Source: Marinilabiliales bacterium (GTDB lineage Bacteria; Bacteroidota; Bacteroidia; Bacteroidales; ML635J-15). Taken from it: 64,000 nucleotides of DNA. Shown here in pieces: positions 47,424-57,596 of this stretch. Every line of letters begins with the position of its first letter. The stretch's first letter is position 1. The notes beneath the pieces are model-generated. The model was not told where the DNA came from and did no database searches. It was given only the letters and a program-made list of their open reading frames with translations. A program made the position numbers and the translations under genes. The stretch covers positions 24,843 through 88,842 of the forward strand of contig PKTB01000003.1 of NCBI GenBank assembly GCA_002869385.1, written 5' to 3'.

Positions 47424-50400
47424 TTAATTCAGAATAACAAGCTTCTCAATCTCCTCAACAACATTTCCCTCTGCACTTCGAACTTTAATCTTATAAACGT
47501 AAACTCCCTTACCAATTTTATCTCCGTATTCATCTTTTCCATCCCAATGAATAGGTTGAGAGCGGAATCCGTCGCTCATCACAACATCTTCGATTGTTTT
47601 TACGTGCTTTCCTGATACTGTAAACACCTGAATAATCACATCAAGTACCTGATTTGGTTGATTATGATCAAAATAAAAATCTGTGCTTGTTGAAAAAGGA
47701 TTTGGATAGTTAAAGATATGGTCAATTACAAGTTCTGCAGAATTTGCAACAATAAAATCAGTAACTGCTTCACCACTATTGTTTAATACGTCCCAGGCTT
47801 TAACCTTAACTGTGTGTGGACCAAGCTCTAATTCAGACATAGGATAGTTTATATCACCTGATGTAAAATCGTCAATGGTTGATTCATAGAATTTATTTAA
47901 AACTATCACATTTGAAGTGTTTTCATCAAAAGTCAATGTAATATCATGTCCAATTCCACTACCAACAGTATTAATCCCAGACTCATCAGCAATTTGAGCA
48001 AGCATCAATGGATTTTCGTCTGTTATCCCACCGGGGATAAACTGTTCATTATTCATAAACAACTGTATTTCCGGTCCTTCATTATCATTAAGATTATTTT
48101 CAGCCGATCCTCCAATTAAGAATGAGTTATCATAACCAGCAGCTTCAGTATCTGAACTATTGTGAGCGTAATAACTAACTTTACCTTCATCATAAAAATA
48201 AGCGATATCAATAGGTACAATAAATGAAAATCTAAATTTCCCATTGGTAACACTAGCCTGACCATTGAATATTACATTCTTTTGTGCTGTATAATTTAAT
48301 GGGTCATAACCGTCATTGCCTCTGGTTGAATATTCCATTCTTTTATCAAAAACAGTAGGATAAATAATCCCATTAAAATCAGTAGCTAAGTTTCCTTCCG
48401 AATCTGTTATTTCTCCTTCAAATGTTACCATAGATGTTGCCTTGATAGTATCATTAAATTCAGCAACGCCCACACCATTTATTTTAGTTGTATATGCTGT
48501 ATATGTCGGAACAGAAGGGCGCAAAGCCGGGTCTCCTAATAAAGAGAATACTCTTTTGTTGGTATCCCCAACTAATGCGTTTTTAGCATAAATTGCCGAT
48601 AATCCAATCGGATAAACACGACCATCAGCATCTTTCAATAAAAGATTTTCATAGAATTTGTAAGACAATGATGCATTACTAGAGGAGAATGCTAATCGAG
48701 TTGTGGTAAACAATCCAATTCCTCCACCATCAGTATTTAAAAGAACCTCTTCTCCACCCGAAACCAGTGTATGATGATCCCACGGAGAAAATTCGCAAGT
48801 AGCAGTAACAAATATTGGATATCTATTAGTATTTTGCCAAGCAGATATCATGCTTAAAGTTAAAACACTTTCGTGAGCCCATCCTTTTTCATTTCCGTGA
48901 CCAATCCAATTAATAACAAGAACACCATTATTTATATAATCATTAATAGCCTGATTAACTTCAGGATATTTATGTACCTGCACAGTTGATACTTGTTCAT
49001 AATCATCAAGGAATAATTTCTCTAAATTATAATTTGGGAAATCTTCTTCTAGCTGTATGCCTAATGTATTGCTTTGAGTTTGATGTATAGTCTCTCCTCC
49101 TTCAGCATCATCTGCAATTAGTAAGAGCTTATTTTTCCAACTACAATAACTTTCAGGGCCATAATATGCCTGAAGTTTTGCAACAAAACTTTCTGCTTCT
49201 TCTACTGTTTTAACCGGCATACGGCCAATGCCAACATCAATGTCATGTGAACCATTAACAGAGCCTTCACCATCATCTAGAAAAACATAAAAATCATCGG
49301 AAACAAAAGAACTTGTAGGAGCAAGCGACGATTCTGATTGATAGGTTAATATGAAATTCGTTGCCTGATCATCTATTCCCAGATTATCATAACTACCATC
49401 ACCTATTAATAATAGATTTTCAGGTATTTCATCATCTGTAGAAGCTCTATCATACAACATTTTCATAAAGTTTCTAATAGCTGAAACATCAGGTGTTCCA
49501 CTTGAAAATTCATTATAAATCTTTTCAGGAGTTGTAATGAAAACACTCATCCCATCATAATTTTCATGTAATTGCTTAATTGATTCAGCTTGAGACATAA
49601 AATCAGAGTGAGTGACAATAATAAGATCAACAGGAGAAACACCATGCAAATTTTGATTACCCACATTACCTATGTCAGAATATCCAGTATATGTTGGTGA
49701 TGGATAAGAACCATTTTTATTAAATGCAACATATTCACGCAAATTTGAAACATCAGCATTAAAACTATAAACCCCACTTGATAAACTTCCTTGCATTTTC
49801 TTAACATTATCTCTTTCAGTTATATCCCAAACAACCACATTAGCATCTGCATTAGAAATATTAAACTTTCCTATTTCACCCGATGCCAAAGATTTAGTAT
49901 CTCGGAAGTGAAGATAGTCATCACTTATTTTCAACTTTCTCCTTAGTTTAATAGAGATATAATCTAACCAACCCTTAGAACTTGAACTTGTTTTTGTATA
50001 TGTTAATCCAAGAGAAAATGTATTGGAACTTGGTTTAATTCTAAATGTATTAAGGTCGTTAGTTTTAGCGTAAATTGATAATGAACTATTTGTTGTTGCT
50101 GCTACATTAATTGTTGATTGATTTACACCATTAATAATAAGATTAAAATAACTTGCAACATTTGATCGTGCAGCAAGCATAACTTTAACTTCTGCTGTAT
50201 CAGTTGTTGAAACATTATCAAAAGATTTTGTGAAGTCATAAGACAAATAATAATCAAACTCTCTCCAGAACAGGTTTCGACCACTATGTAAAAGATTTAT
50301 AGAATCTTTCTCTAAAAATGCATAGTCATCATATGTATTAATTTCCGTATCAAAGGTTGCCTCAGAAGCCTGATTCGTTGCTTGTTTCCACGTTCCTCCA

Positions 50401-51236
50401 TCGCTCACAAAATAGTATGAATAAGCTGAATATGCATGATATTCGTGCTCAACATCTCCATCTTCATCCCATGTAATTTGATGTGGCCCATCTGCATAAA
50501 ACAATAAATAATCTCCAGAGTCAAAAACAGAGTTTGAATTAACATCAACTTTAAGAACAGGAAGTTCTTGCAAATCGTCATATAATTCCTCCCCAACAGT
50601 TTTAGGCACAATGCCTCCATAGCCAAATATTCCAATGCTACTAAAATCATTGAAACCCATCTCGGATAACTGTGAATAAGTTAGTCGGTAAATACCAGAT
50701 TGACTAACTCTGATTTTATACCAATTTCCTGAGGCCAACTTACTAGTATAAGTATACGATTTGTTACTCTTAGTCGTTGTAAGAACCTCATATATAATCT
50801 TATATTCAAAGGATTTTAACCTTTCAATTTCTCCTGTTATTTTGTTCCTTTTCAGTGGAACCAATTCAAAGTTTAAATAGTCCTTTTTTCTAAATTTCGA
50901 ATTGTATATTTTTACTTTTGGCATGTCTGATAACTCGTTAATATTTTCTACGTCAACAAGCTGATTTTTGTTAATAACTTCATATTCAGCATTAACTAAT
51001 TCAATATCATTTATATACAGTTCTCCACTAACAGGAATTTTATAAAAATAGACCGGAAAATTATCTATACTGCTAATCTGTGCATTTTCAAAGGATAAAA
51101 TATTTTGCTTATTATTATCGTTATCTATAAAAGTTTTATTATTTTGCCACCTTAAAGAATCTTTAATTGTCATAATTTGAGCTGTTAATAAACTGTTGAT
51201 AAAAACGGCTGTAAGTATTACTAGGAATTTTTTCAT
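47424..51236 (-). CDS. porU: PorU, T9SS sortase (C25 gingipain-like peptidase)
   Basis: 1270 residues. PorU cleaves the C-terminal sorting domain from T9SS cargo and attaches it to lipopolysaccharide. A signal peptide (AVFINSLLTAQ) is followed by the prodomain, then a C25 peptidase domain. The catalytic His lies in WIGHGNEKGWAHE at about residue 780 and the Cys in FVTATCEFSPWDH at about residue 815. LLLIGDGSYDN and VGIGRMPVKTVEEAE also match family blocks. The C-terminus is a sorting-domain-like segment: NYPNPFSTSTDFYF, HWDGKDEYGDKIGKGVYVYKIKV. The length agrees with PorU homologs. It is divergent from porP-gldJ-murF. Confidence 0.96.
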   Translation of the reverse strand: MKKFLVILTAVFINSLLTAQIMTIKDSLRWQNNKTFIDNDNNKQNILSFENAQISSIDNFPVYFYKIPVSGELYINDIELVNAEYEVINKNQLVDVENINELSDMPKVKIYNSKFRKKDYLNFELVPLKRNKITGEIERLKSFEYKIIYEVLTTTKSNKSYTYTSKLASGNWYKIRVSQSGIYRLTYSQLSEMGFNDFSSIGIFGYGGIVPKTVGEELYDDLQELPVLKVDVNSNSVFDSGDYLLFYADGPHQITWDEDGDVEHEYHAYSAYSYYFVSDGGTWKQATNQASEATFDTEINTYDDYAFLEKDSINLLHSGRNLFWREFDYYLSYDFTKSFDNVSTTDTAEVKVMLAARSNVASYFNLIINGVNQSTINVAATTNSSLSIYAKTNDLNTFRIKPSSNTFSLGLTYTKTSSSSKGWLDYISIKLRRKLKISDDYLHFRDTKSLASGEIGKFNISNADANVVVWDITERDNVKKMQGSLSSGVYSFNADVSNLREYVAFNKNGSYPSPTYTGYSDIGNVGNQNLHGVSPVDLIIVTHSDFMSQAESIKQLHENYDGMSVFITTPEKIYNEFSSGTPDVSAIRNFMKMLYDRASTDDEIPENLLLIGDGSYDNLGIDDQATNFILTYQSESSLAPTSSFVSDDFYVFLDDGEGSVNGSHDIDVGIGRMPVKTVEEAESFVAKLQAYYGPESYCSWKNKLLLIADDAEGGETIHQTQSNTLGIQLEEDFPNYNLEKLFLDDYEQVSTVQVHKYPEVNQAINDYINNGVLVINWIGHGNEKGWAHESVLTLSMISAWQNTNRYPIFVTATCEFSPWDHHTLVSGGEEVLLNTDGGGIGLFTTTRLAFSSSNASLSYKFYENLLLKDADGRVYPIGLSAIYAKNALVGDTNKRVFSLLGDPALRPSVPTYTAYTTKINGVGVAEFNDTIKATSMVTFEGEITDSEGNLATDFNGIIYPTVFDKRMEYSTRGNDGYDPLNYTAQKNVIFNGQASVTNGKFRFSFIVPIDIAYFYDEGKVSYYAHNSSDTEAAGYDNSFLIGGSAENNLNDNEGPEIQLFMNNEQFIPGGITDENPLMLAQIADESGINTVGSGIGHDITLTFDENTSNVIVLNKFYESTIDDFTSGDINYPMSELELGPHTVKVKAWDVLNNSGEAVTDFIVANSAELVIDHIFNYPNPFSTSTDFYFDHNQPNQVLDVIIQVFTVSGKHVKTIEDVVMSDGFRSQPIHWDGKDEYGDKIGKGVYVYKIKVRSAEGNVVEEIEKLVILN

Positions 51237-51284
51237 AAAAAAATAAAAAATAAAAAAAACTTAACGAATTATTTTCATAAACGA

Positions 51285-51292
51285 CAAAAATA
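51285..51292 (-). promoter_or_regulatory. Bacteroidota -7 box (TATTTTTG) for porU
   Basis: Minus-strand match 49 bases before the porU ATG, within the ~105-base divergent region to porP. Confidence 0.5.
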
Positions 51293-51341
51293 ACTTATTA
51301 TTGTAGTTTATATTTTAGATTTAAAGGAAATTTTATTAATA

Positions 51342-52355
51342 TTGCGCATTGTTGTTAAGAAAAATATTATTGTTAAACGTTACATAATCGTATTAAGTGC
51401 CTTATTTTTAGGTAGTTGGGGTTTGGTTAATGCTCAGGACGCACATTTTTCACAGTTCTATGCAAATTCGCTATACCTCAATCCTGCATTTGCGGGCTCA
51501 GAAAAGTGTCCCAGACTAAGCCTTAATTATCGTAATCAATGGCCCGCTTTAGGACCTACTTACGTTACTTATAGTGCTTCTTACGATCAATACTGGAATG
51601 CTTTGCAGGGTGGAGTTGGATTACATCTTATGAATGACGTTCAGGGTGGAGGTACAATAACAACCACACAAATTAGTGGGATGTATTCATACACATTGCC
51701 TGTTACCAGAAGATTCTTTGTTGCTGGAGGTTTCCAAGCATCATACATAATGAAAACCATCAACTGGGATTTTGTATTTCCTAATATGATTCACCCATTA
51801 TACGGACCAATATACGCTTCACTTGAAAATCCTGATATCATTAACAACCAGCGCAATTATGTTGACTTTTCAACAGGGTTTATTGCATTTAGTGAACGTA
51901 CTTTCTTCGGTGTTGCTATTCATCACTTGACACAACCTTCTGAATCTTTCTTAAGAGGAAGTGATGCTGTATTACCAAGAAAAATAACTGCACACTTTGG
52001 TACAGAAGTTCCAATTAACAGCAGTAAATATCGTAGAGGAGAATTAAAAATTGCTCCTCAGTTATTATTCCACCAACAAGGACAATTCCAGCAATTTAAC
52101 TGGTGTGTCTATGTTGCCAGAAAGCAAATTGTTGCAGGTTTCTGGTTACGTCAGAACTTTAACTTCCAGTATGATTCATTTATCATGCTTGCAGGATTTA
52201 AACAAGACAATCTGAGATTTGCATACAGTTACGACTTGACAGTTTCCAGATTAAAGAACTCAACCTATGGTGCACATGAGGTTTCTGTAGCATTTACTTT
52301 TTCTTGTCACGAAAAAGATACCAAGCCTGGCATAATAAGTTGTCCTTCTTTTTAG
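51342..52355 (+). CDS. PorP/SprF-family outer-membrane protein
   Basis: 337 residues, starting at TTG (51342). A signal peptide (YIIVLSALFLGSWGLVNAQ) is followed by DAHFSQFYANSLYLNPAFAGSEKCPRLSLNYRNQWP, the hallmark start of PorP/SprF proteins. Strands end with KNSTYGAHEVSVAFTFSC. In T9SS systems PorP-like proteins form outer-membrane barrels that work with PorE/PorK/PorM-type components or with particular cargo. No ATG is nearby upstream, so the TTG start is chosen because the signal peptide follows. It is 37 bases upstream of gldJ and probably co-transcribed with it. Confidence 0.9.
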   Translation: MRIVVKKNIIVKRYIIVLSALFLGSWGLVNAQDAHFSQFYANSLYLNPAFAGSEKCPRLSLNYRNQWPALGPTYVTYSASYDQYWNALQGGVGLHLMNDVQGGGTITTTQISGMYSYTLPVTRRFFVAGGFQASYIMKTINWDFVFPNMIHPLYGPIYASLENPDIINNQRNYVDFSTGFIAFSERTFFGVAIHHLTQPSESFLRGSDAVLPRKITAHFGTEVPINSSKYRRGELKIAPQLLFHQQGQFQQFNWCVYVARKQIVAGFWLRQNFNFQYDSFIMLAGFKQDNLRFAYSYDLTVSRLKNSTYGAHEVSVAFTFSCHEKDTKPGIISCPSF

Positions 52356-52392
52356 TTATATAGTTATTGAATATTGTTAAATTATCATAGAT

Positions 52393-54363
52393 ATGAAAAA
52401 GAATACTTTGTTTATCTTAATAGTTCTTGCAGGAGCAGCAATTCTTGTAAGTTCTTGTAAAAAAGAAGTATCGAGTACAACCGGATGGAATTACAACGAT
52501 CCTAATTTCGGTGGATTCCAAAATCATCCGTGATATGAACAAGAAACCGGACCTGGCCTAGTATTTATTGAAGGTGGTTCGTTTGCTATGGGTCGTGTTG
52601 AACAAGACGTTATGTACGACTGGAACAACATTCCAAGAAGAGTAACTGTATCTTCATTCTACATGGATGAAACTGAGGTAAGAAATCTGGACTACAGAGA
52701 GTACCTCTACTGGTTATCATATGTTTATTCATCAGACTATAGATTCTTATACAGAGAGGCTTTACATGACACTTTAGTTTGGAGAGAAAGACTTGCATAT
52801 AATGAACCTATGGTTGAGCTATATTTAAGACACCCTGCATATGAGCAATATCCAGTTGTAGGAGTAAGTTGGGTACAAGCAACAAAATATTGTGAATGGC
52901 GTACTGATCGTGTAAACGAATTAATTCTTCTTCGCGAAGGTATTATTGATAAATATATTGCTCCTCATGATCAAGCAAAACATTTTAATACTGATGCATA
53001 TCTTATTTATGCTGAAAACTTAGATTTAGCTGTTGATGAAACAGGTAAAGGTCCTGACGGAAAAGTTCAAAATCTTTATGTTGACCCTGCAACACTTCAG
53101 GCTGGTCGTAAAGGTGGCGCTGTAAACACAGGAGAAGACAGACGTTGGGTAAGAATGGAAGATGGAATTTTCTTACCACGTTACAGACTACCAACAGAAG
53201 CAGAGTGGGAATTTGCTGCATTAGCACATATCGGTAACCACTACAGAGAAATAATTTATGAAAGAAGATTATACCCATGGAATGGTCACTATATCAGAAA
53301 CGATTCGCGCGGTGAGGAAAGAGGCCTAATGATGGCTAACTCAATGCGTGGTCGTGGTGATAACATGGGGGTAGCTGGAGCGCTTAATGATAAAGCTGAT
53401 ATAGCAGCTCCTGTTAAATCATACTGGCCTAATGAATATGGATTATATTGTATGGCTGGTAATGTTAACGAATGGGTAATGGACGTTTACAGAGATCTTA
53501 CTTTTGAAGATATGGAAGAGTTCAGACCATTTAGAGGTAACATCTATACTGACTATGAAGTAATTATCGACCCACGATCTGGTGATATTGAATTAACTCC
53601 TGAAGCTGAAAACTATTTCGATTATTCTGGAAAGATTCTCCGTAAACCAGTTAGAGATGAAGAATGTTACAGTCGTGAAAACTATACAACTTCTGATAAC
53701 AGAAACTATCTTGATGGTGACTTAGAATCATTAATACCAAACGGAAATGCTGAAGAATACTGGGTTAAAGGAGACAGATATGAATTTGAATCTGATGAAA
53801 TTAAAGTGAACGATCCTGTTGCTGAAGGTCTTACCGCAGAAAATGTCGGTGACATCTATCCTGGTGCTACTTTAATGTCTGGTGGAAACGAAATTCTTCT
53901 ACCTAATGGAATTAAAGTTGATCTTCAAAATATGACTTATATATTACCTACAGGTCATGAGAAAACTGCTGACGGAAATATCCTAATGCCTGATGGATCA
54001 ATGGTATTACCTGATGGTAAATTGCAACTAGCAGATGGTAGTATTATCTATCCTGATCAGTTCTTCAAAAAGTCTACTCCTGGTATGTACCAAGAAGGTA
54101 ATTGGGGTGAATATGGAGAATGGGGATTTGGTCAATTTGATCCTTCTAATCCTAAAATCAACAAAGGTGATGGTATAACAGGTGAACAAATGACAACTCT
54201 TGTATCTGACCGCTCTAGAGTATTTAAAGGTGGTTCATGGAAAGACAGAGCCTATTGGATGGTTCCATGTACCAGAAGATTCTTAGATGAAAAACTCGCT
54301 CGTGCTGACCTTGGTTTCAGATGTGCAATGGATAGAGTTGGATCTCCTATAATAGAAGACTAA
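52393..54363 (+). CDS. gldJ: GldJ-type gliding/T9SS lipoprotein (in-frame TGA)
   Basis: 657 codons with TGA at 52531-52533. The N-terminus LFILIVLAGAAILVSSCKK is a lipoprotein signal, with Cys near residue 21. After the stop comes YEQETGPGLVFIEGGSFAMG, the start of a formylglycine-generating-enzyme-like fold: VSSFYMDETEVRNLDYREYL, PVVGVSWVQATKYCEWR, RLPTEAEWEFAALA, GLYCMAGNVNEWVMDVY and the final VFKGGSWKDRAYWMV ... DLGFRCAMD. These are GldJ/GldK features, and GldJ is favoured by its position next to porU/porV and before murF. An insertion near residues 490-555 carries PDG-type repeats. Without readthrough the lipidated part would be lost. Confidence 0.85.
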
Positions 54364-54384
54364 AATATTTCAAAAACTAAAATA

Positions 54385-54415
54385 AAAACCCCAGCAATGG
54401 GGTTTTCATTTTTTT
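54385..54415 (+). terminator. Terminator-like hairpin abutting the murF start
   Basis: AAAACCCC pairs with GGGGTTTT around a six-base loop, then CATTTTTTT runs to the base before the murF ATG. It can end gldJ transcription, act as an attenuator, or mask the murF start. Confidence 0.75.
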
Positions 54416-55708
54416 ATGAGTACAATAGAGCAAATATATTCTGTTTTCAAATCCTGCAGAGCAATAAATACTGACTCTCGTATAAGTCAACCAAACTCAA
54501 TATTTTTTGCTCTTAAAGGAGATAATTTTGATGGCAATAAATTTGTAGACCAAGCCCTCGAAAAAGGTTGTAAAGCAGCTGTTGTCTCTGACCCGAAATT
54601 CAAAGGTACTGATAATGTATTTATAGTTGATGATACATTAAAAGCATTACAAGATTTAGCAAACCTTCACAGAAGAAAACTCAATATCCCAATATTTGCT
54701 ATAACAGGAACAAATGGTAAAACCACGACAAAAGAGCTTCTCGCTTCTGTCATGGCTCAAAAAGTAAGAGTATCATACACAAGTGGAAATAAAAACAATC
54801 ATATTGGTGTACCACTTACCTTACTAGCAATGAATCATACCGTTGATTTTGGTATTATTGAAATGGGAGCAAATCATCCTGGTGAGATAAAAACTCTTTG
54901 TGAAATAGCAGAACCTGATTTCGGACTAATAACAAATATAGGTAAAGCCCACCTTGAAGGATTTGGTTCTATTGAGAATGTAAAAAAAACAAAAGGTGAG
55001 CTATACGAATACCTTAAGAAAAAACAAGGTCTTATTTTTAGTAATATTGATAACCCAATATTAAATGAATTGCTTAATAACTATTCTTCTGTAACTTACG
55101 GAAAGTCTTCAAAAGCTTTTTGTTGTGGAGAATACAAAGAATTTGGATTAGAAGCAGCTGTTAACTGGAAGGTTAATAATGAAACAGGGCAAGCAAAATC
55201 TAATCTTATTGGAGAATATAATTTTGAAAACATACTTGCAGCAATAACTGTGGGTTCATATTTTAATGTTCCCGGAACTGCTATCGACAACGCCATTGCT
55301 TGTTATCACCCAAGAAATAACAGATCACAGCTTGTTAAAACTTTAAGAAACTCTCTTATATTAGATTTTTATAATGCAAATCCTACAAGTATGTCTGCGG
55401 CAATTGATAATTTCAATAAAATAAAAGACAGAAACAAATGTTTGATACTTGTGGATATGCTTGAACTTGGTGAAGATAGTTTAGAAGAACATAAAAAGAT
55501 TCTAGATAAAGTTGAAGCAATAAATTTTAGAAAAGTATTTCTAGTAGGTGAGCAGTTTTATAAATACAACGGTAAATACGAATTTAATTTCTTTAAAACA
55601 GTTGAAGATCTTGCAAAGTATTTTGTCACACATCCTGAAGCAAGTAAGTTCTTCCTCATAAAAGGTTCCAGAGGTATTAAACTGGAGAAATGTACAGATT
55701 ACTTATAG
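54416..55708 (+). CDS. murF: UDP-N-acetylmuramoyl-tripeptide--D-alanyl-D-alanine ligase
   Basis: MurF adds D-Ala-D-Ala to the peptidoglycan precursor in the cytoplasm, using ATP. 430 residues, normal length. ATP-binding loop GTNGKTTT (residues 98-105), the N-terminal substrate domain with NSIFFALKGDNFDGNKF, Mg-binding EMGANHPGEI, the conserved NIGKAHLEGFGS, and YNANPTSMSAAIDNF in the C-terminal domain. The start is the ATG at 54416, directly after the hairpin, with no Shine-Dalgarno. The stop overlaps the convergent methyltransferase gene by ten bases. Confidence 0.96.
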   Translation: MSTIEQIYSVFKSCRAINTDSRISQPNSIFFALKGDNFDGNKFVDQALEKGCKAAVVSDPKFKGTDNVFIVDDTLKALQDLANLHRRKLNIPIFAITGTNGKTTTKELLASVMAQKVRVSYTSGNKNNHIGVPLTLLAMNHTVDFGIIEMGANHPGEIKTLCEIAEPDFGLITNIGKAHLEGFGSIENVKKTKGELYEYLKKKQGLIFSNIDNPILNELLNNYSSVTYGKSSKAFCCGEYKEFGLEAAVNWKVNNETGQAKSNLIGEYNFENILAAITVGSYFNVPGTAIDNAIACYHPRNNRSQLVKTLRNSLILDFYNANPTSMSAAIDNFNKIKDRNKCLILVDMLELGEDSLEEHKKILDKVEAINFRKVFLVGEQFYKYNGKYEFNFFKTVEDLAKYFVTHPEASKFFLIKGSRGIKLEKCTDYL

Positions 55709-56850
55709 TCCCTATCTTTACGGCTTCCTTTATAAATAGAATAACTCAACAATCTACATTCTAGCCTACCATTATATAATTCAATTTTCTTTTCAGGTTT
55801 CATACCAATAAATTTAACAGCAGCTAAGTCTGAAGAAATAATCCATGCAGTATAACCAGCAAAATCAAATTTCAGCTTATCCCCAATCTTTTTATAAAAG
55901 GCTTTAGAATCAGCAAGCTTAAGTCTCTCCCCATATGGAGGATTGCAAACAATCAAACCGCCATTCGTAAACCCTTTTAAATGGAAAAAGTTTTTAGGTA
56001 AAGTTTTAACTGTATGCTCTCTATCTATTTTCATTAAGTTTGACCGTGTCAACCTAACAGCATCAGGACTGATATCACATGCAATAATATTAGCATTTGT
56101 TTTGATTATCTGATCATGTGCGTTCGTTAAAATATTTTGCCATATAGCATAGTCAAAGTTTTTCCAATTTAAAAAAGCAAATTCTCTTCTTTTAATTGTT
56201 GGTGGGAATTTTGAAGCCATCATGTATGCTTCCGTAATAAATGTACCACTTCCACACATCGTATCAATAAGATCATCCTCACAATTCCAGCCACTCAAAT
56301 ACAAAATTCCTGCAGCGAGACATTCATTTATCGGAGCCTCCCCTATTTCCTTATCAAATCCTCTCAAATATAATGGCTTACCTGAACTGTCTAGGTACAA
56401 TATGCAAATATCATCAGTAAGATATAAACTAATGTTCACTTGTGGGTTTCTGACATCAACATCAGGACGGTAACCATATTTATCTCTAAAATAATCAACT
56501 ATTGCATCTTTTGTCTTTTGCTCAAGAAATAGACTATGATTCATTTTTGTCGATAATGAAACCGCACGTACAGCAATCGTTTTATCAATATCAAAGTAAG
56601 AATCCCATTCCACTTTTCTTATAAAACTATAAAGCTCATTTTCATTTCTTACCTTACCATATGAAATTTTCACTAAAACACTTAATGCTGTTCTAAGATG
56701 CAAGTTGCATTTGTATATTTGCTCTAAATCAGCTTCAAATTCAATAGCTCTTGATAAAACAGTAACTTCAGTTATTCCAATTTCTTCAAGCTCTTTTTTA
56801 AGTACTTCTTCAAGCCCGAATAAGGTTTTAATTACAACAGTATATTTCAT
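55699..56850 (-). CDS. THUMP-domain RNA methyltransferase (RlmL/UPF0020 type)
   Basis: 383 residues from the ATG at 56850, which lies just after the upstream stop; the longer frame to 56913 overlaps that gene and is not conserved-looking. It has an N-terminal THUMP region (VVIKTLFGLEEVLKKELEEIG ... KVEWDSYFDI) and a Rossmann methyltransferase: DTMCGSGTFITEAYMMASKFPP, DISPDAVRLTRSNL, and the N6-adenine/N2-guanine-type NPPYGERL. Homologs methylate 23S rRNA guanine (G2445 in E. coli RlmL). The fused RlmK part is absent, as in Bacteroidota. Confidence 0.9.
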   Translation of the reverse strand: MKYTVVIKTLFGLEEVLKKELEEIGITEVTVLSRAIEFEADLEQIYKCNLHLRTALSVLVKISYGKVRNENELYSFIRKVEWDSYFDIDKTIAVRAVSLSTKMNHSLFLEQKTKDAIVDYFRDKYGYRPDVDVRNPQVNISLYLTDDICILYLDSSGKPLYLRGFDKEIGEAPINECLAAGILYLSGWNCEDDLIDTMCGSGTFITEAYMMASKFPPTIKRREFAFLNWKNFDYAIWQNILTNAHDQIIKTNANIIACDISPDAVRLTRSNLMKIDREHTVKTLPKNFFHLKGFTNGGLIVCNPPYGERLKLADSKAFYKKIGDKLKFDFAGYTAWIISSDLAAVKFIGMKPEKKIELYNGRLECRLLSYSIYKGSRKDRDYK

Positions 56851-56851
56851 T

Positions 56852-57490
56852 TTATTGATCTTTATATAATGTACGTGAAGTCTTAGCTGCCATATGACGA
56901 GCTGCTTTCTCACTCAACGAATAGAATACATTTTCATCGAGTTCTTTATATGTATATTCAGAATTGTCTTTATTATTTCCAAAGATAATTTGCCAAAATG
57001 TCCTACTATTAGAAAGTTTCTCGCCCTTATCTACATTTAAAGATATAGTTTTAATTTTAACCTGTTCTCCCCTACTGTTAAATTTATATAAATCACCACT
57101 GATGTCAATATCACATGTAACAACTTCAAAATACTCAGGTGAAGTTGCCATACTATCCATATAAACAGATTGTGCTTCATAAGTCTCAGTAAATGTCATA
57201 TTCTTCATATCAAGAACATAGATCTTTTCATCACCTGATGGCTCTGTCCCCGCATTAATAATATAAATATTATATGTCTTTAATGAGGATTCTAGTTCAG
57301 TTTCTAAAGCAGAAAGATATTCATTCTCCAAATTCTGATTCAAATATTTATTGATTTCTGTATCAAAATATGTTTGAAAGACAGAACTTTGTATTTTAAT
57401 ATAGGCAGGTTTTTCAAGACTTTTTCCAATCCCACAAGAAGCTAGTAGAACACTAAGTCCAGCATAAACTAATAGTGATTTTATCTTCAT
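56852..57490 (-). CDS. Putative lipoprotein of unknown function
   Basis: 212 residues. Lipobox LASCGIG with Cys19, then SSVFQTYFDTEINKYLNQ and a beta domain (YKFNSRGEQVKIKTISLNVDKGE). Not recognised. It is preceded by a good promoter and lies one base upstream of the methyltransferase start, so the two are co-transcribed. Confidence 0.72.
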   Translation of the reverse strand: MKIKSLLVYAGLSVLLASCGIGKSLEKPAYIKIQSSVFQTYFDTEINKYLNQNLENEYLSALETELESSLKTYNIYIINAGTEPSGDEKIYVLDMKNMTFTETYEAQSVYMDSMATSPEYFEVVTCDIDISGDLYKFNSRGEQVKIKTISLNVDKGEKLSNSRTFWQIIFGNNKDNSEYTYKELDENVFYSLSEKAARHMAAKTSRTLYKDQ

Positions 57491-57503
57491 CTTATTTTTT
57501 ATT

Positions 57504-57534
57504 CAAACATACATAAAGTTTTGATGAACCCAAA
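57504..57534 (-). promoter_or_regulatory. Promoter (TTTG-19-TATGTTTG) of the lipoprotein-methyltransferase pair
   Basis: Minus-strand TATGTTTG at 57504-57511 and TTTG at 57531-57534, 19-base spacer, 14 bases before the lipoprotein ATG. Confidence 0.7.
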
Positions 57535-57596
57535 ATCAAAAATAGAATGCGATATAGTAAATTACAATTTTTTGCTCATATACTAAGAGAATACGT

